Source of the DNA: Nocardia vinacea
Lineage (GTDB): Bacteria; Actinomycetota; Actinomycetes; Mycobacteriales; Mycobacteriaceae
Assembly (NCBI RefSeq): GCF_035920345.1
Contig: NZ_CP109149.1
Location: 1,054,001 to 1,118,000, forward strand
DNA: 64,000 nt
Direction: 5' to 3'
Shown here: piece by piece, positions 51,093 through 58,744 of the stretch
Position numbering within the stretch: position 1 is the first letter of the stretch
Layout: the number at the start of each line of letters is the position of its first letter
Made by a program: the position numbers and the translations under genes
The notes under the pieces: model-generated
Seen by the model: only the letters and a program-made list of their open reading frames with translations
Databases searched by the model: none
Told to the model about the DNA's origin: nothing

Positions 51093-51951
51093 CGGGGCGC
51101 GGGGTGGGGAAGGTGAGTGGTGCGAGATGGACGCCGCCCTGGGCCCACCCCGCACTGGTGATCCACCAGCGGTCATCGTCGCGCACGAGTTCGGCGGCGT
51201 GGGCGCCGATATGGCCGACCTTGTCGCCGGTGCGGAACCGGAAGGGGGTGTCGCTGCGGAATACGTCGGTGCCGACGTAGTGCGGGCGCGGACCGATGAA
51301 CAAGTACCACCAGCCGCCGTGGTGCACGACGAACGGGGATTCGGTATTGCCCGCCTCGGTGCCGATCGTGGGATCGGTGTATGCGATATGACGGTCGCCC
51401 CAGTGCACGAGATCGCCGCTGGTGCGGTAGACGACGGTGTGGTGTCCGCCGCGCGGTGTACTGGTGGCGCAGTAGTACATGACCCATCTCTCGCCGATGC
51501 GCACGACCATCGGATCTCTCGCGTCGTAGCCGTCGAGGAACAGCGGTCCGGCACGGCTGCGGGTCCAACGGAACAGGTCGGTGGAGGTGGCGAGGTTGAT
51601 GGCGGCGGTGGTGCGGTCGGTGCCGCCGCCGGCGTAGAACATGTAGTAGCGGCCGTCGACGCCGATGACATGCGGTGCCCAGATATGCGTTTCACCGTAG
51701 CCAGGATCGACGGTCAGGGCGGATGGTCGCTTGGTCCACGGTCCGTGGAGTTGGTGTGCGGTGGCGTGGGCGAATTCTGTTTCGTGGAACGGGTCGGCGG
51801 GTTCGGGATGGGTGATGCCGAAAAGGTGCCAGCGGCCGGATTCATCGCGGACGATGGTGTGGTCGTTGATGTACCAGGGGCGTGATTCGGCGTCGCTGGG
51901 GTTGTAGATCCTCGTGAACGCGCCTGCTCTCACCACCTCGCGCGTTGCCAT
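51070..51951 (-). CDS. Five-bladed beta-propeller glycosidase-like protein (GH43/GH32 type)
   Basis: 293 residues with the repeat pattern of GH43/GH32/GH68 propellers: acidic residues in PWYINDHTIVRD (about 25-36), DARDPMVVR (about 143-151) and TEAGNTESPFVV (about 198-208) are placed like the catalytic trio of those families. Aromatic blade motifs (WHLFGITHP, YYMFYAGGG, WVMYYCATS, WWYLFIGPR) recur. No signal peptide. Substrate unknown; fructosyl or arabinofuranosyl sugars fit the family and the nearby GH172. ATG 51951 is used; an in-frame ATG three codons upstream is possible. Confidence 0.78.
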   Translation of the reverse strand: MATREVVRAGAFTRIYNPSDAESRPWYINDHTIVRDESGRWHLFGITHPEPADPFHETEFAHATAHQLHGPWTKRPSALTVDPGYGETHIWAPHVIGVDGRYYMFYAGGGTDRTTAAINLATSTDLFRWTRSRAGPLFLDGYDARDPMVVRIGERWVMYYCATSTPRGGHHTVVYRTSGDLVHWGDRHIAYTDPTIGTEAGNTESPFVVHHGGWWYLFIGPRPHYVGTDVFRSDTPFRFRTGDKVGHIGAHAAELVRDDDRWWITSAGWAQGGVHLAPLTFPTPRPVTAAVPR

Positions 51952-52015
51952 ACAGCTCATGATGACGTGCGCGGACCTCGCTGAGGTCAGGTCTGCAGCA
52001 TTGGGATGTCGCGGG

Positions 52016-52777
52016 TCAAGGGGTCGGTGGATGCTGCGGGGGTGTTTCTTCGGGGGAGTCGGATGATGGTGGCGCCGATTGCGGGGGCTTCGGCTGCTCG
52101 ATGATCGTGGTCGGCTGGTCCGACCCCGGCTCAGGTGTCGTTGGCTCGGGCGTTGCGGTCTGGGTCGCCTCGTGCTCATTCGCTGTCGGCCGGGGAAGAG
52201 TGGACTGAGCCGCTGGGGGCTGGGGCGTCGTCGGCTGAGCTGTTGGTGGTTGCGGAGCCGGTGACGGAGATGTCGTCGGCTGCGGCGTTGTCGTTGCAGG
52301 TGCCGCCTGGGGCTCGGCGGACCGCTGGTGGTTACGCCGCAGTACCGCCTGACTGAAGCTCGTACTGCTGAAATGCGTTCCGTAGACCCCGAGTGCGACC
52401 ACCCCGGCCGCGATCACCGCGACGCCCGCGCTCCAGTCGATATGCCAGAACGCCGCGACAACGCCGACGAGCGAGCTGAGCAGGGCGATGGCCTTGGCCG
52501 CAGCATCGGTCATGCTCGGGCTCGGCGCCTGTTCGCCCGACTGCCATTCGTCGAGCATCAGCAGCACCGCGAGCAGTGGCAGCGCGATCGCGAAGGCGAT
52601 CATGGAGATCCGACCTGAGACGCCCAGCGGCGAGGCCGTGAGGAAACCCTGCAGGATGACGACGCCGACGGCGATCAGCCCGCCGTACATCAAGCTGTTC
52701 TGCTTGGCGTACTTCTTCTTCTCGGCGGGGGTGGCCAGCTTCGTGTAGTCGACATCGTCGTGCACGCTGGTGACCAT
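52016..52777 (-). CDS. Membrane protein with proline-rich C-terminal tail
   Basis: 253 residues. Four hydrophobic helices in the first 140 residues (SLMYGGLIAVGVVILQGFL; SMIAFAIALPLLAVLLML; IALLSSLVGVVAAFWHI; AGVAVIAAGVVALGVYG) and a disordered tail of about 110 residues dominated by Pro, Gln, Thr and Ala (blocks such as PQPPTAQPTTPQPPAAQ). The tail may bind cell-wall or signalling partners, or simply span the envelope. No family is recognised. It stands alone, 48 bases before the end of the phosphatase gene. Confidence 0.75.
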   Translation of the reverse strand: MVTSVHDDVDYTKLATPAEKKKYAKQNSLMYGGLIAVGVVILQGFLTASPLGVSGRISMIAFAIALPLLAVLLMLDEWQSGEQAPSPSMTDAAAKAIALLSSLVGVVAAFWHIDWSAGVAVIAAGVVALGVYGTHFSSTSFSQAVLRRNHQRSAEPQAAPATTTPQPTTSPSPAPQPPTAQPTTPQPPAAQSTLPRPTANEHEATQTATPEPTTPEPGSDQPTTIIEQPKPPQSAPPSSDSPEETPPQHPPTP

Positions 52778-52825
52778 ACTGGACCTTCGGCGGTAATTCC
52801 GGATGAACAGTCGCCACGGCGGGGA

Positions 52826-53593
52826 CTAGGCGTCCACCAGCACCGCGCGGAGTTGGGCGAGTTCTGCACCGGATAGTCCGTTGGTGCGCAGCCATTCGGC
52901 CGCCCCGCCCTGGGTGGTGTGCAATTCGTCGAGGAATCGGATGATCACATCCGGATCGACCGCCAGGATGCCGGTTCGGACCGGTGGCAGCCCGTGATAG
53001 GACGGCAGCGCGTCCAGGCGTTCGCGGATGCGTTCCAGGCGTTCGCCGGTGAGTGCGTAATCGGCGGCGATGGCCTCGGCCGGAACACCCACCGCGTCCA
53101 GCACCATGGCCGCGAGGATGCCGGTGCGGTCTTTGCCTGCGGCGCAATGGAAGACGACCGAGTGACGTTCGGCATCGGCGATCAGCTGGGCCGCCGCCAC
53201 GATGGATTCGCCACTGCCGGTGAGGAGTTCGCGGTAGAGCGCGACCAGGTCGTACTGTCTGCCGTCGGGAACCAGATCGGCGGGGGTCGCGACGACGTCG
53301 GTGGCCTTGCGTACCGGGAGATTGACCATGCGCACCGCCGCGCTGCCGGTCAGTCGGCCGTAGCCCTCGCGTAGTACCTCGTCCGGGTTGCGTAGGTCGA
53401 TCAGCGTGCGCAGGCCGACCGGTCCGGTCAGGATGGCCAGATCGTCCTCGGTGAGATGCTGCGGTGTGCTGGAGCGATAGACGACGCCGAATCTAGTTTC
53501 GCCGCCACCGATCACCGGGAGGCCGCCGAGGTCACGGACATTATCGATTTCGGCGAACTCTACCCATCGCCGCTGGGCGCTATCGGTGAACAT
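52826..53593 (-). CDS. MptpB-like tyrosine phosphatase (cytosolic)
   Basis: 255 residues of Tyr_phosphatase3. DNVRDLGGLPVIGG, GVVYRSSTPQH, TLIDLRNPDE and the P-loop HCAAGKDRTG (Cys about 150) are present, with the MptpB-type K-D-R. Unlike the copy at 38820 it has no signal peptide. It begins four bases after the stop of the PPDK-like gene, so both are in one operon. A role in signalling, or in removing phosphate from a partner protein, is inferred. Confidence 0.9.
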   Translation of the reverse strand: MFTDSAQRRWVEFAEIDNVRDLGGLPVIGGGETRFGVVYRSSTPQHLTEDDLAILTGPVGLRTLIDLRNPDEVLREGYGRLTGSAAVRMVNLPVRKATDVVATPADLVPDGRQYDLVALYRELLTGSGESIVAAAQLIADAERHSVVFHCAAGKDRTGILAAMVLDAVGVPAEAIAADYALTGERLERIRERLDALPSYHGLPPVRTGILAVDPDVIIRFLDELHTTQGGAAEWLRTNGLSGAELAQLRAVLVDA

Positions 53594-53597
53594 CGCG

Positions 53598-55802
53598 CTA
53601 GTGGGCTCGGCCCGCGGCGGCCTCGTCGGCGCGGCTCAGGCCGCACAGACCGATGAGGTCCTCGTGCAATTCGAACCACACCGTGTGATAGCTGTCCATG
53701 ACCGGCCGGGCCACCCAGCTGTGGTCGCCACCGTTCATCCGCTCGACGGCGCGGGCCAAGCGGTCGGTGTATGGCGCGAGGCGGGGCGCGATGGTGCCGA
53801 TGCGTTCGACCAGGGGAGTGACACTGTGGTGCAGTGAGGTCAAGCGCGCCAAAACCGCTGCGTCGTAGGTGTTGTCGGAATGATCGTTCACCGTGCTCGC
53901 GTCCTTCATCTGCCAGGCCGTGATGACTGCTTTCAGCTCGGCATTGAACTCGCAGAATTCATCGTAGGCCGCGGCGAGGTCGCTCCGGTCGAGATCGACG
54001 CGCTCGTGTTCGAGAAGTCGCCCTAATTGTTCGCGGCCCTGCGGGGTCAGGCGGATGCCCACGGGTGTGCTGGCGCATAGCCCATGCGTCACGAAATCAG
54101 CAGTGTGCGAGGCGGCTTCGGCCGCGGCGATCGTGAGGCTGGTGGCGATGGCGTCCGGTTGTACTCGGCCCTTGATGCCGATCAGGCGCAGTACGGCGAG
54201 TTCGGAGACTTTGTTGCCGTCGGCTTCTCGGGGAATCGGCGAATTCGTTGCATCGGAATCAGTTGCCGCTGAGCGATCTTCGTTCGGTTTCGACAGGAAC
54301 TCCGGCAGCTCGGCCGAGTCGACCTGTGCCCATTGTGCAAGTCGCCCGACATCCTCGATTACCGAGGCATCCACCGCCTTTCCACTCACTCGTCCCGGCC
54401 ACACGGTGCCCGCCCCACCATCGACGGTGACGACGCGACCGGCCAATGCCTCGACAACCCCCGCACCGCAGCCGACGACGCACGGACGGCCCAGCTCGCG
54501 GCTGACCAGCGCGGCATGCGAGGTGGCCCCGCCGAGTTCGGTGACGATGGCCCGCGCCGCGATCATCCCGTGCAGATCATCCGGGCTGGTGGTGGGGCGC
54601 GCCAAGATCACGTGCTCGCCTGCGGCCGAACGGGTTTCGGCCTCGTCGGGATCGGTGACCACAATGCCGGAGGCGAGTCCCGGACACGCGGATTCGCCCT
54701 GTGCCAGGGCCCGCAGCCCGGTGTCGTCGCCCGATGCGGGCAGCAAGACGGTGCGCACCTGGTCGGCCCCGACGCGGCGCAATGCCTCATCCGTATCGAT
54801 GAGCCCCTCATCGACCATGGCGACAGCGGCGCGAACCGCTGCGCGCGCAGAGCGTTTCGCCGATCGAGACTGCAACAGCCACAGGCGACCGGATTCGACC
54901 GTGAACTCGATGTCCTGGATATCGCGACCGTCACGCTCGAGCAGTTCGGCGGCGGCGAGTAATTGCCGGTGCACTTCCGGCAGCGTCACCGCGAGTTCGT
55001 CGAGCGGGCGCGGGGTAGTGCGTCCCGAAACGACGTCCTCACCCTGGCCGCCGACCAGCCATTCGCCGAAGACCGCACGCGCACCGGTATTCGGATTCCG
55101 GCTGAACAGCACGCCGGTCCCCGAGAGCACGTCGAGATTCCCGAACACCATGGCCTGCACCGTGACCGCCGTACCGAGCGAGTCCGAAACACCCCGGGTG
55201 CGCCGATAGGTCTTGGCCCGCGCGGAATCCCACGAACGGAACACCGCGGTGATCGCGCCACGCAACTGCTCCCACGGATCCTCCGGCACCGCGCCATTCG
55301 GATCACCGAGCACGATCTCCCGATACTGGGTGACGAACCGCCGCCGAGTATCGCTGGCGTATCCGGGATTTCGCGTATCGGCGGTCAGCGCGCGCTCGAC
55401 CGAGTCGTTCATCCCCAGATTCAGAACGGTATCCATCATCCCCGGCATACTCACTGCGGCCCCGGACCGCACCGACACCAGCAACGGATGCTCCGCGGCC
55501 CCGAAGCGCCGGCCCGTCCCACTCTCCAACGCGGCGATACCGTCTCGCACCCCCGCCCAGATCTCGGCGCCGAGCACCCCGCCGTTGGCCCCGAATTCCG
55601 CCCATGCCTCGGTCGTCAGCACGAATGCGGGCGGCACCGGTAGCCCCAACCCCCGCATATGATCAACGCTCCACGCCTTTCCCCCGATCCGCTCCCGCGA
55701 AAGCCCGCACGCCCCATCGAGTTCCACAACGACCGAACCATCGGCACCGGCCCTCCCGAAGGCGGCCCCCGGTCGCTCCACCGGCTCCACTCCGATCGTC
55801 AT
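53598..55802 (-). CDS. ppdK: PPDK-like protein: ATP-grasp plus swivel domain, no PEP barrel
   Basis: 734 residues. The ATP-grasp nucleotide domain (about 30-330: RIGGKAWSVDHMRGLGLPVP, SVRSGAAVSMPGMMDTVLNL, FSRNPNTGARAVFGEWLVGG, EFTVESGRLWLLQSRSAKR) is followed by the swivelling His domain (GGATSHAALVSREL, His about 429). The PEP/pyruvate TIM barrel of true pyruvate phosphate dikinase is missing; instead there is a helical C-terminal region of about 250 residues of unknown role. M. tuberculosis PpdK (Rv1127c) is a related barrel-less protein. AAAGGAG precedes ATG 55802. A phosphatase gene follows at four bases. Confidence 0.85.
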   Translation of the reverse strand: MTIGVEPVERPGAAFGRAGADGSVVVELDGACGLSRERIGGKAWSVDHMRGLGLPVPPAFVLTTEAWAEFGANGGVLGAEIWAGVRDGIAALESGTGRRFGAAEHPLLVSVRSGAAVSMPGMMDTVLNLGMNDSVERALTADTRNPGYASDTRRRFVTQYREIVLGDPNGAVPEDPWEQLRGAITAVFRSWDSARAKTYRRTRGVSDSLGTAVTVQAMVFGNLDVLSGTGVLFSRNPNTGARAVFGEWLVGGQGEDVVSGRTTPRPLDELAVTLPEVHRQLLAAAELLERDGRDIQDIEFTVESGRLWLLQSRSAKRSARAAVRAAVAMVDEGLIDTDEALRRVGADQVRTVLLPASGDDTGLRALAQGESACPGLASGIVVTDPDEAETRSAAGEHVILARPTTSPDDLHGMIAARAIVTELGGATSHAALVSRELGRPCVVGCGAGVVEALAGRVVTVDGGAGTVWPGRVSGKAVDASVIEDVGRLAQWAQVDSAELPEFLSKPNEDRSAATDSDATNSPIPREADGNKVSELAVLRLIGIKGRVQPDAIATSLTIAAAEAASHTADFVTHGLCASTPVGIRLTPQGREQLGRLLEHERVDLDRSDLAAAYDEFCEFNAELKAVITAWQMKDASTVNDHSDNTYDAAVLARLTSLHHSVTPLVERIGTIAPRLAPYTDRLARAVERMNGGDHSWVARPVMDSYHTVWFELHEDLIGLCGLSRADEAAAGRAH

Positions 55803-56019
55803 AACACTCCTTTGATCATCGACAGCCACCGCGCACCCAGCGCATGACAAGGGCAGCTAACCGGGCCGCTGGCCCGAACGCCCTGGCAGATGGCGCAACC
55901 CCGCAGTGCGCACCCGCGGGCAGCCCGATTTCAGCCTGCCGCCCCGCTCGGCCCGGGCGTACCGGACGTCCCGGTCAGCAGGATGCGCCGACCTCGACGC
56001 TTCCCGGCGATGGCCGTGG

Positions 56020-56997
56020 CTAGGGCACCACGACAACCTTTCCGGTGGCTTGGTTGTTCTCCATGTAGCGGTGGGCCGCGACGATGTCGTCCAGGCCGAA
56101 GACACGGTCGATGTTGGGTCGATAGACGCCGGCTTCGACCTGGTGGATGACGCGCTGCAACACGGTCGTGCCAGCGCTGCCCTTGAAGTCGTCGCTGTGG
56201 AAAGCCGTGAGCTTGGTTCCGGACGGGATCATCGCTATCGGTTCGAAGTCCGGGATCAGCCATCCGCTGAGCGAGCCCGCCACACACACCGTCCCGCCTC
56301 GACGGACGAGGTGCAGCGAGTCCACCGCCGTGCTCGCTCCGACGAGATCCAGCACATAGTCCGGACCCTCGGGCCATACCGCGTGCACGCTCGCCGTCAG
56401 CGATTCACCGGTGTCGAGGAGTACGTGGTCGACACCAGCCGCGGTCAATGCGCCGATCTTGCCTTGTCGCCGAGTGGTGGCCGCGGTCTCGATGCCGTAG
56501 CCGGCCGCGATCGACGCGGCAGCCATCCCCACCGACGAGGTCCCGCCACGGATCAGTAACCGCCCCTCGCCACCCGGCACGACCCCCAACGCATCCAGCG
56601 AGCCCTGTGCGGTCAAATACGTCTCAGGTAGCGCGGCCAGGACCTCCCAAGGCAACGTGGTGCTGACCGGCATCAGCAGCGAGTTCGGCAACAATGCGTA
56701 CTCCGCGTAGCCGCCGTCGAACTCCCGGCCCATCTCACCCATCACCGCCGCAACGGTCGTCCCATCCGGCAACATCGGATCGGTCGAGGCGGCAACGATT
56801 CCCACACATTCGATCCCGAGCACACGGGGGAACGTCACGTTCGGGGAATGCCCCTGACGGGTCCTCAGCTCCGACCGGTTCAAGCCCGCGCCCTGCACCC
56901 GCACCAGGCTCCAACCCTCCCGAACCGCTGGTACCGGCAGCTCACGGATCTCCAGTACCTCCGGACCACCGGCCCCGGCACAGACCGCCGCTCGCAT
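56020..56997 (-). CDS. MDR-family quinone oxidoreductase/zinc-independent dehydrogenase
   Basis: 325 residues of the medium-chain reductase superfamily. GroES-like part: GAGLNRSELRTRQG, FPRVLGIECVGIV. Rossmann part: LLIRGGTSSVGMAAASIAAG (about 155-174), then VLDLVGAST and GGTVCVAGSLSGW. The Cys and His zinc ligands of alcohol dehydrogenases are absent, so it is a quinone reductase/enoyl reductase type using NADPH. ATG 56997 starts the family's usual MRA; an in-frame GTG at 57009 is possible. It is divergent from the AraC gene. Confidence 0.87.
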   Translation of the reverse strand: MRAAVCAGAGGPEVLEIRELPVPAVREGWSLVRVQGAGLNRSELRTRQGHSPNVTFPRVLGIECVGIVAASTDPMLPDGTTVAAVMGEMGREFDGGYAEYALLPNSLLMPVSTTLPWEVLAALPETYLTAQGSLDALGVVPGGEGRLLIRGGTSSVGMAAASIAAGYGIETAATTRRQGKIGALTAAGVDHVLLDTGESLTASVHAVWPEGPDYVLDLVGASTAVDSLHLVRRGGTVCVAGSLSGWLIPDFEPIAMIPSGTKLTAFHSDDFKGSAGTTVLQRVIHQVEAGVYRPNIDRVFGLDDIVAAHRYMENNQATGKVVVVP

Positions 56998-57103
56998 TGT
57001 CGTACTCACACCACCTCGACGGAGTGAGGTCGTAGTGCTGGCCGAGTGAAGATCATCGCGCATGGGTTCACTGTCGCCGGAAAACGGCGTGGCCTGCCAC
57101 CGA

Positions 57104-57109
57104 TAGAAT
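57104..57109 (+). promoter_or_regulatory. Predicted -10 box for leaderless AraC transcript
   Basis: TAGAAT, eight bases before ATG 57118. No Shine-Dalgarno sequence lies in between, so the message is probably leaderless. Confidence 0.55.
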
Positions 57110-57117
57110 GCCAACTT

Positions 57118-57912
57118 ATGCCCGTTGGCCGCCAACTTGCCCGGACCGGTCAGATGTCACGTCTCTGGCCATCCGGAGGCGTACATCTATGGCCGTCGGG
57201 GGGAACAAGCACGGTGCATTCCCATCCACGTGGACACCTGGTGTACGCGGCCCAAGGTGTCCTATCGGTCCACACCGAACGCGGCACTTCGATCGTTCCG
57301 GCCAATCGAGTCGCATGGACCCCAGCCGGATTCGCGCACTACCACCGCGCGCACAGCCACACCGATATGCGGATCCTGTTCCTACCGGCATCCTTGGCCC
57401 GGCTCGCACCGGACCATCCCGCCGTGTTCCTGGTCTCGGACCTCGCCCGCGAAATCCTGCTCACCCTCACCGGCCCCCGCGAGCGCGACCGCGCCGCGCT
57501 CGCTCGCCTCCGTCGAGTCCTCGTCGACGAACTCCACGAAGCACACGAGCAGCCTCTGCAACTGCCGGAACCACACGACGATCGGTTGCAAGCCATTGCG
57601 GAGGTGCTGTACCAGCAGCCCGCGGACAACAGCTCACTGGCCGAACTCGGGCAGACGATCGGAGCCAGCGCCCGCACTCTCAGCCGACTGTTCCACAACG
57701 AACTCGGCATGACCTTCTATCAGTGGCGCACACAACTACGCATCTATCACGCACTCGTCCTGCTCGCCGACGGCCACGACACGACCCACGTCGCCCACGC
57801 CTGCGGATGGGCGAACCCCAGCAGCTTCATCACCGCCTTCACCGACATCATCGGCACCACTCCGGGCCGCTACCGAACCGGACGCCACCGCTCCACCACC
57901 CGAATGACCTGA
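57118..57912 (+). CDS. AraC-family transcriptional regulator
   Basis: 264 residues. An N-terminal cupin (about 30-120: HSHPRGHLVYAAQGVLSVHT, the histidines typical of AraC_binding) and a C-terminal double HTH (about 165-260: SSLAELGQTIGASARTLSRL, HNELGMTFYQWRTQLRIYHA, THVAHACGWANPSSFITAFT, GTTPGRYR). The chosen start follows a -10 box by eight bases; an in-frame ATG at 57046 would extend it by 24 residues without homology. It is divergent from the MDR oxidoreductase and is its likely activator or repressor. Confidence 0.9.
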   Translation: MPVGRQLARTGQMSRLWPSGGVHLWPSGGTSTVHSHPRGHLVYAAQGVLSVHTERGTSIVPANRVAWTPAGFAHYHRAHSHTDMRILFLPASLARLAPDHPAVFLVSDLAREILLTLTGPRERDRAALARLRRVLVDELHEAHEQPLQLPEPHDDRLQAIAEVLYQQPADNSSLAELGQTIGASARTLSRLFHNELGMTFYQWRTQLRIYHALVLLADGHDTTHVAHACGWANPSSFITAFTDIIGTTPGRYRTGRHRSTTRMT

Positions 57913-57963
57913 GCAGCAAGGCCTTTCAGCGCGGCACTGTCCGGGTCGCAGCACAACCTTGAG

Positions 57964-58006
57964 TTAGTCAGCTTCGCTGACTATAGTAGTCAGTGAAGCT
58001 GACTAA
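57964..58006. promoter_or_regulatory. Tandem palindromic operators upstream of DinB gene
   Basis: Two 19-base palindromes, TAGTCAGCTTCGCTGACTA (57965-57983) and TAGTCAGTGAAGCTGACTA (57987-58005), lie in tandem with centres 22 bases apart, about two helical turns. Together with the flanking T and A the whole 43 bases are also an almost perfect palindrome. TATAGT (57982-57987) in the middle may be the -10. The site ends 9 bases before GGAGG of the 58025 gene. The regulator is not adjacent. Confidence 0.75.
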
Positions 58007-58024
58007 ATTATATCGGAGGCCGAT

Positions 58025-58744
58025 ATGGACCGGGATGCGCAGTGGCGGGTCATCGAGCAACAGCGACGCGCCGTCGCCGACGTGCTCGACGATCTCGCGC
58101 CGAACGAGTGGGAGCTGCCGTCGCTGTGTTCGGGCTGGCGGATTCGGGATGTGGCCGCGCATATCGCCTTGGCGCCGCAGCCGCCCGGCCCGGTGGATAT
58201 GGTTCGTGAAGGGCTGCGGGCGCGCGGGCGCTTCCATCGGCTGAATCACGATGTGTCCGTTCGCTATGCCGACGCGAGGCAGGATCTCGTCGCCGAGATC
58301 CGGGCGCATGCGGCATCGCGAAAATTGCCGGTGGTCACCAACTATCGCAATATCCTCTACGACATCATGGTGCACGGTCAGGACATCGCCATCCCGACCG
58401 GCAGACAGATCGAACTCCCCATCGAGGCTGCGGCGACGGCGGCCACTCGGGTTTGGGCCATGGGTTGGCCATTCTGGGCGAAGTACCGGCTCACGGGATT
58501 TCGGCTCATCGCCACGGACACCGATTGGGTGGTGGGTACCGGAGACGAGGTACGTGGCCGTATCGCCGACCTGCTGTTGCTGACGACCGGCCGCTCAGTT
58601 GTGCTGCCGCGCTTGTCCGGTGACGGTGTCGGCAAGCTGTGGATGCGGTTGTCGTATCGAAATCTGGTCCGTGGATGCGCCGGTCGCGTCGAGGGGTCGC
58701 GGCCCGACGTCATGCGCCGCTGCGCCGCAGATAGTCGGCTGTGA
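58025..58744 (+). CDS. Mycothiol-dependent maleylpyruvate isomerase family protein
   Basis: 239 residues, DinB-like (TIGR03083). The N-terminal helical bundle carries metal-ligand histidines at VAAHIALAP and YDIMVHGQDIAI, with Asp/Glu between (SGWRIRDVAAHIAL is the family signature). Members are mycothiol S-transferases or isomerases, often acting on reactive or antibiotic compounds. GGAGG lies five bases before ATG 58025. The double palindromic operator immediately upstream shows tight control. It converges on the UvrA-like gene with a 35-base overlap. Confidence 0.87.
   Translation: MDRDAQWRVIEQQRRAVADVLDDLAPNEWELPSLCSGWRIRDVAAHIALAPQPPGPVDMVREGLRARGRFHRLNHDVSVRYADARQDLVAEIRAHAASRKLPVVTNYRNILYDIMVHGQDIAIPTGRQIELPIEAAATAATRVWAMGWPFWAKYRLTGFRLIATDTDWVVGTGDEVRGRIADLLLLTTGRSVVLPRLSGDGVGKLWMRLSYRNLVRGCAGRVEGSRPDVMRRCAADSRL

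Noticed and set aside
52050..52330. Repetitive sequence that could be taken for a tandem repeat array
   Set aside because: It is the low-complexity Pro/Gln/Thr tail of the membrane protein at 52016, not regular spacer-repeat DNA and not a CRISPR array.
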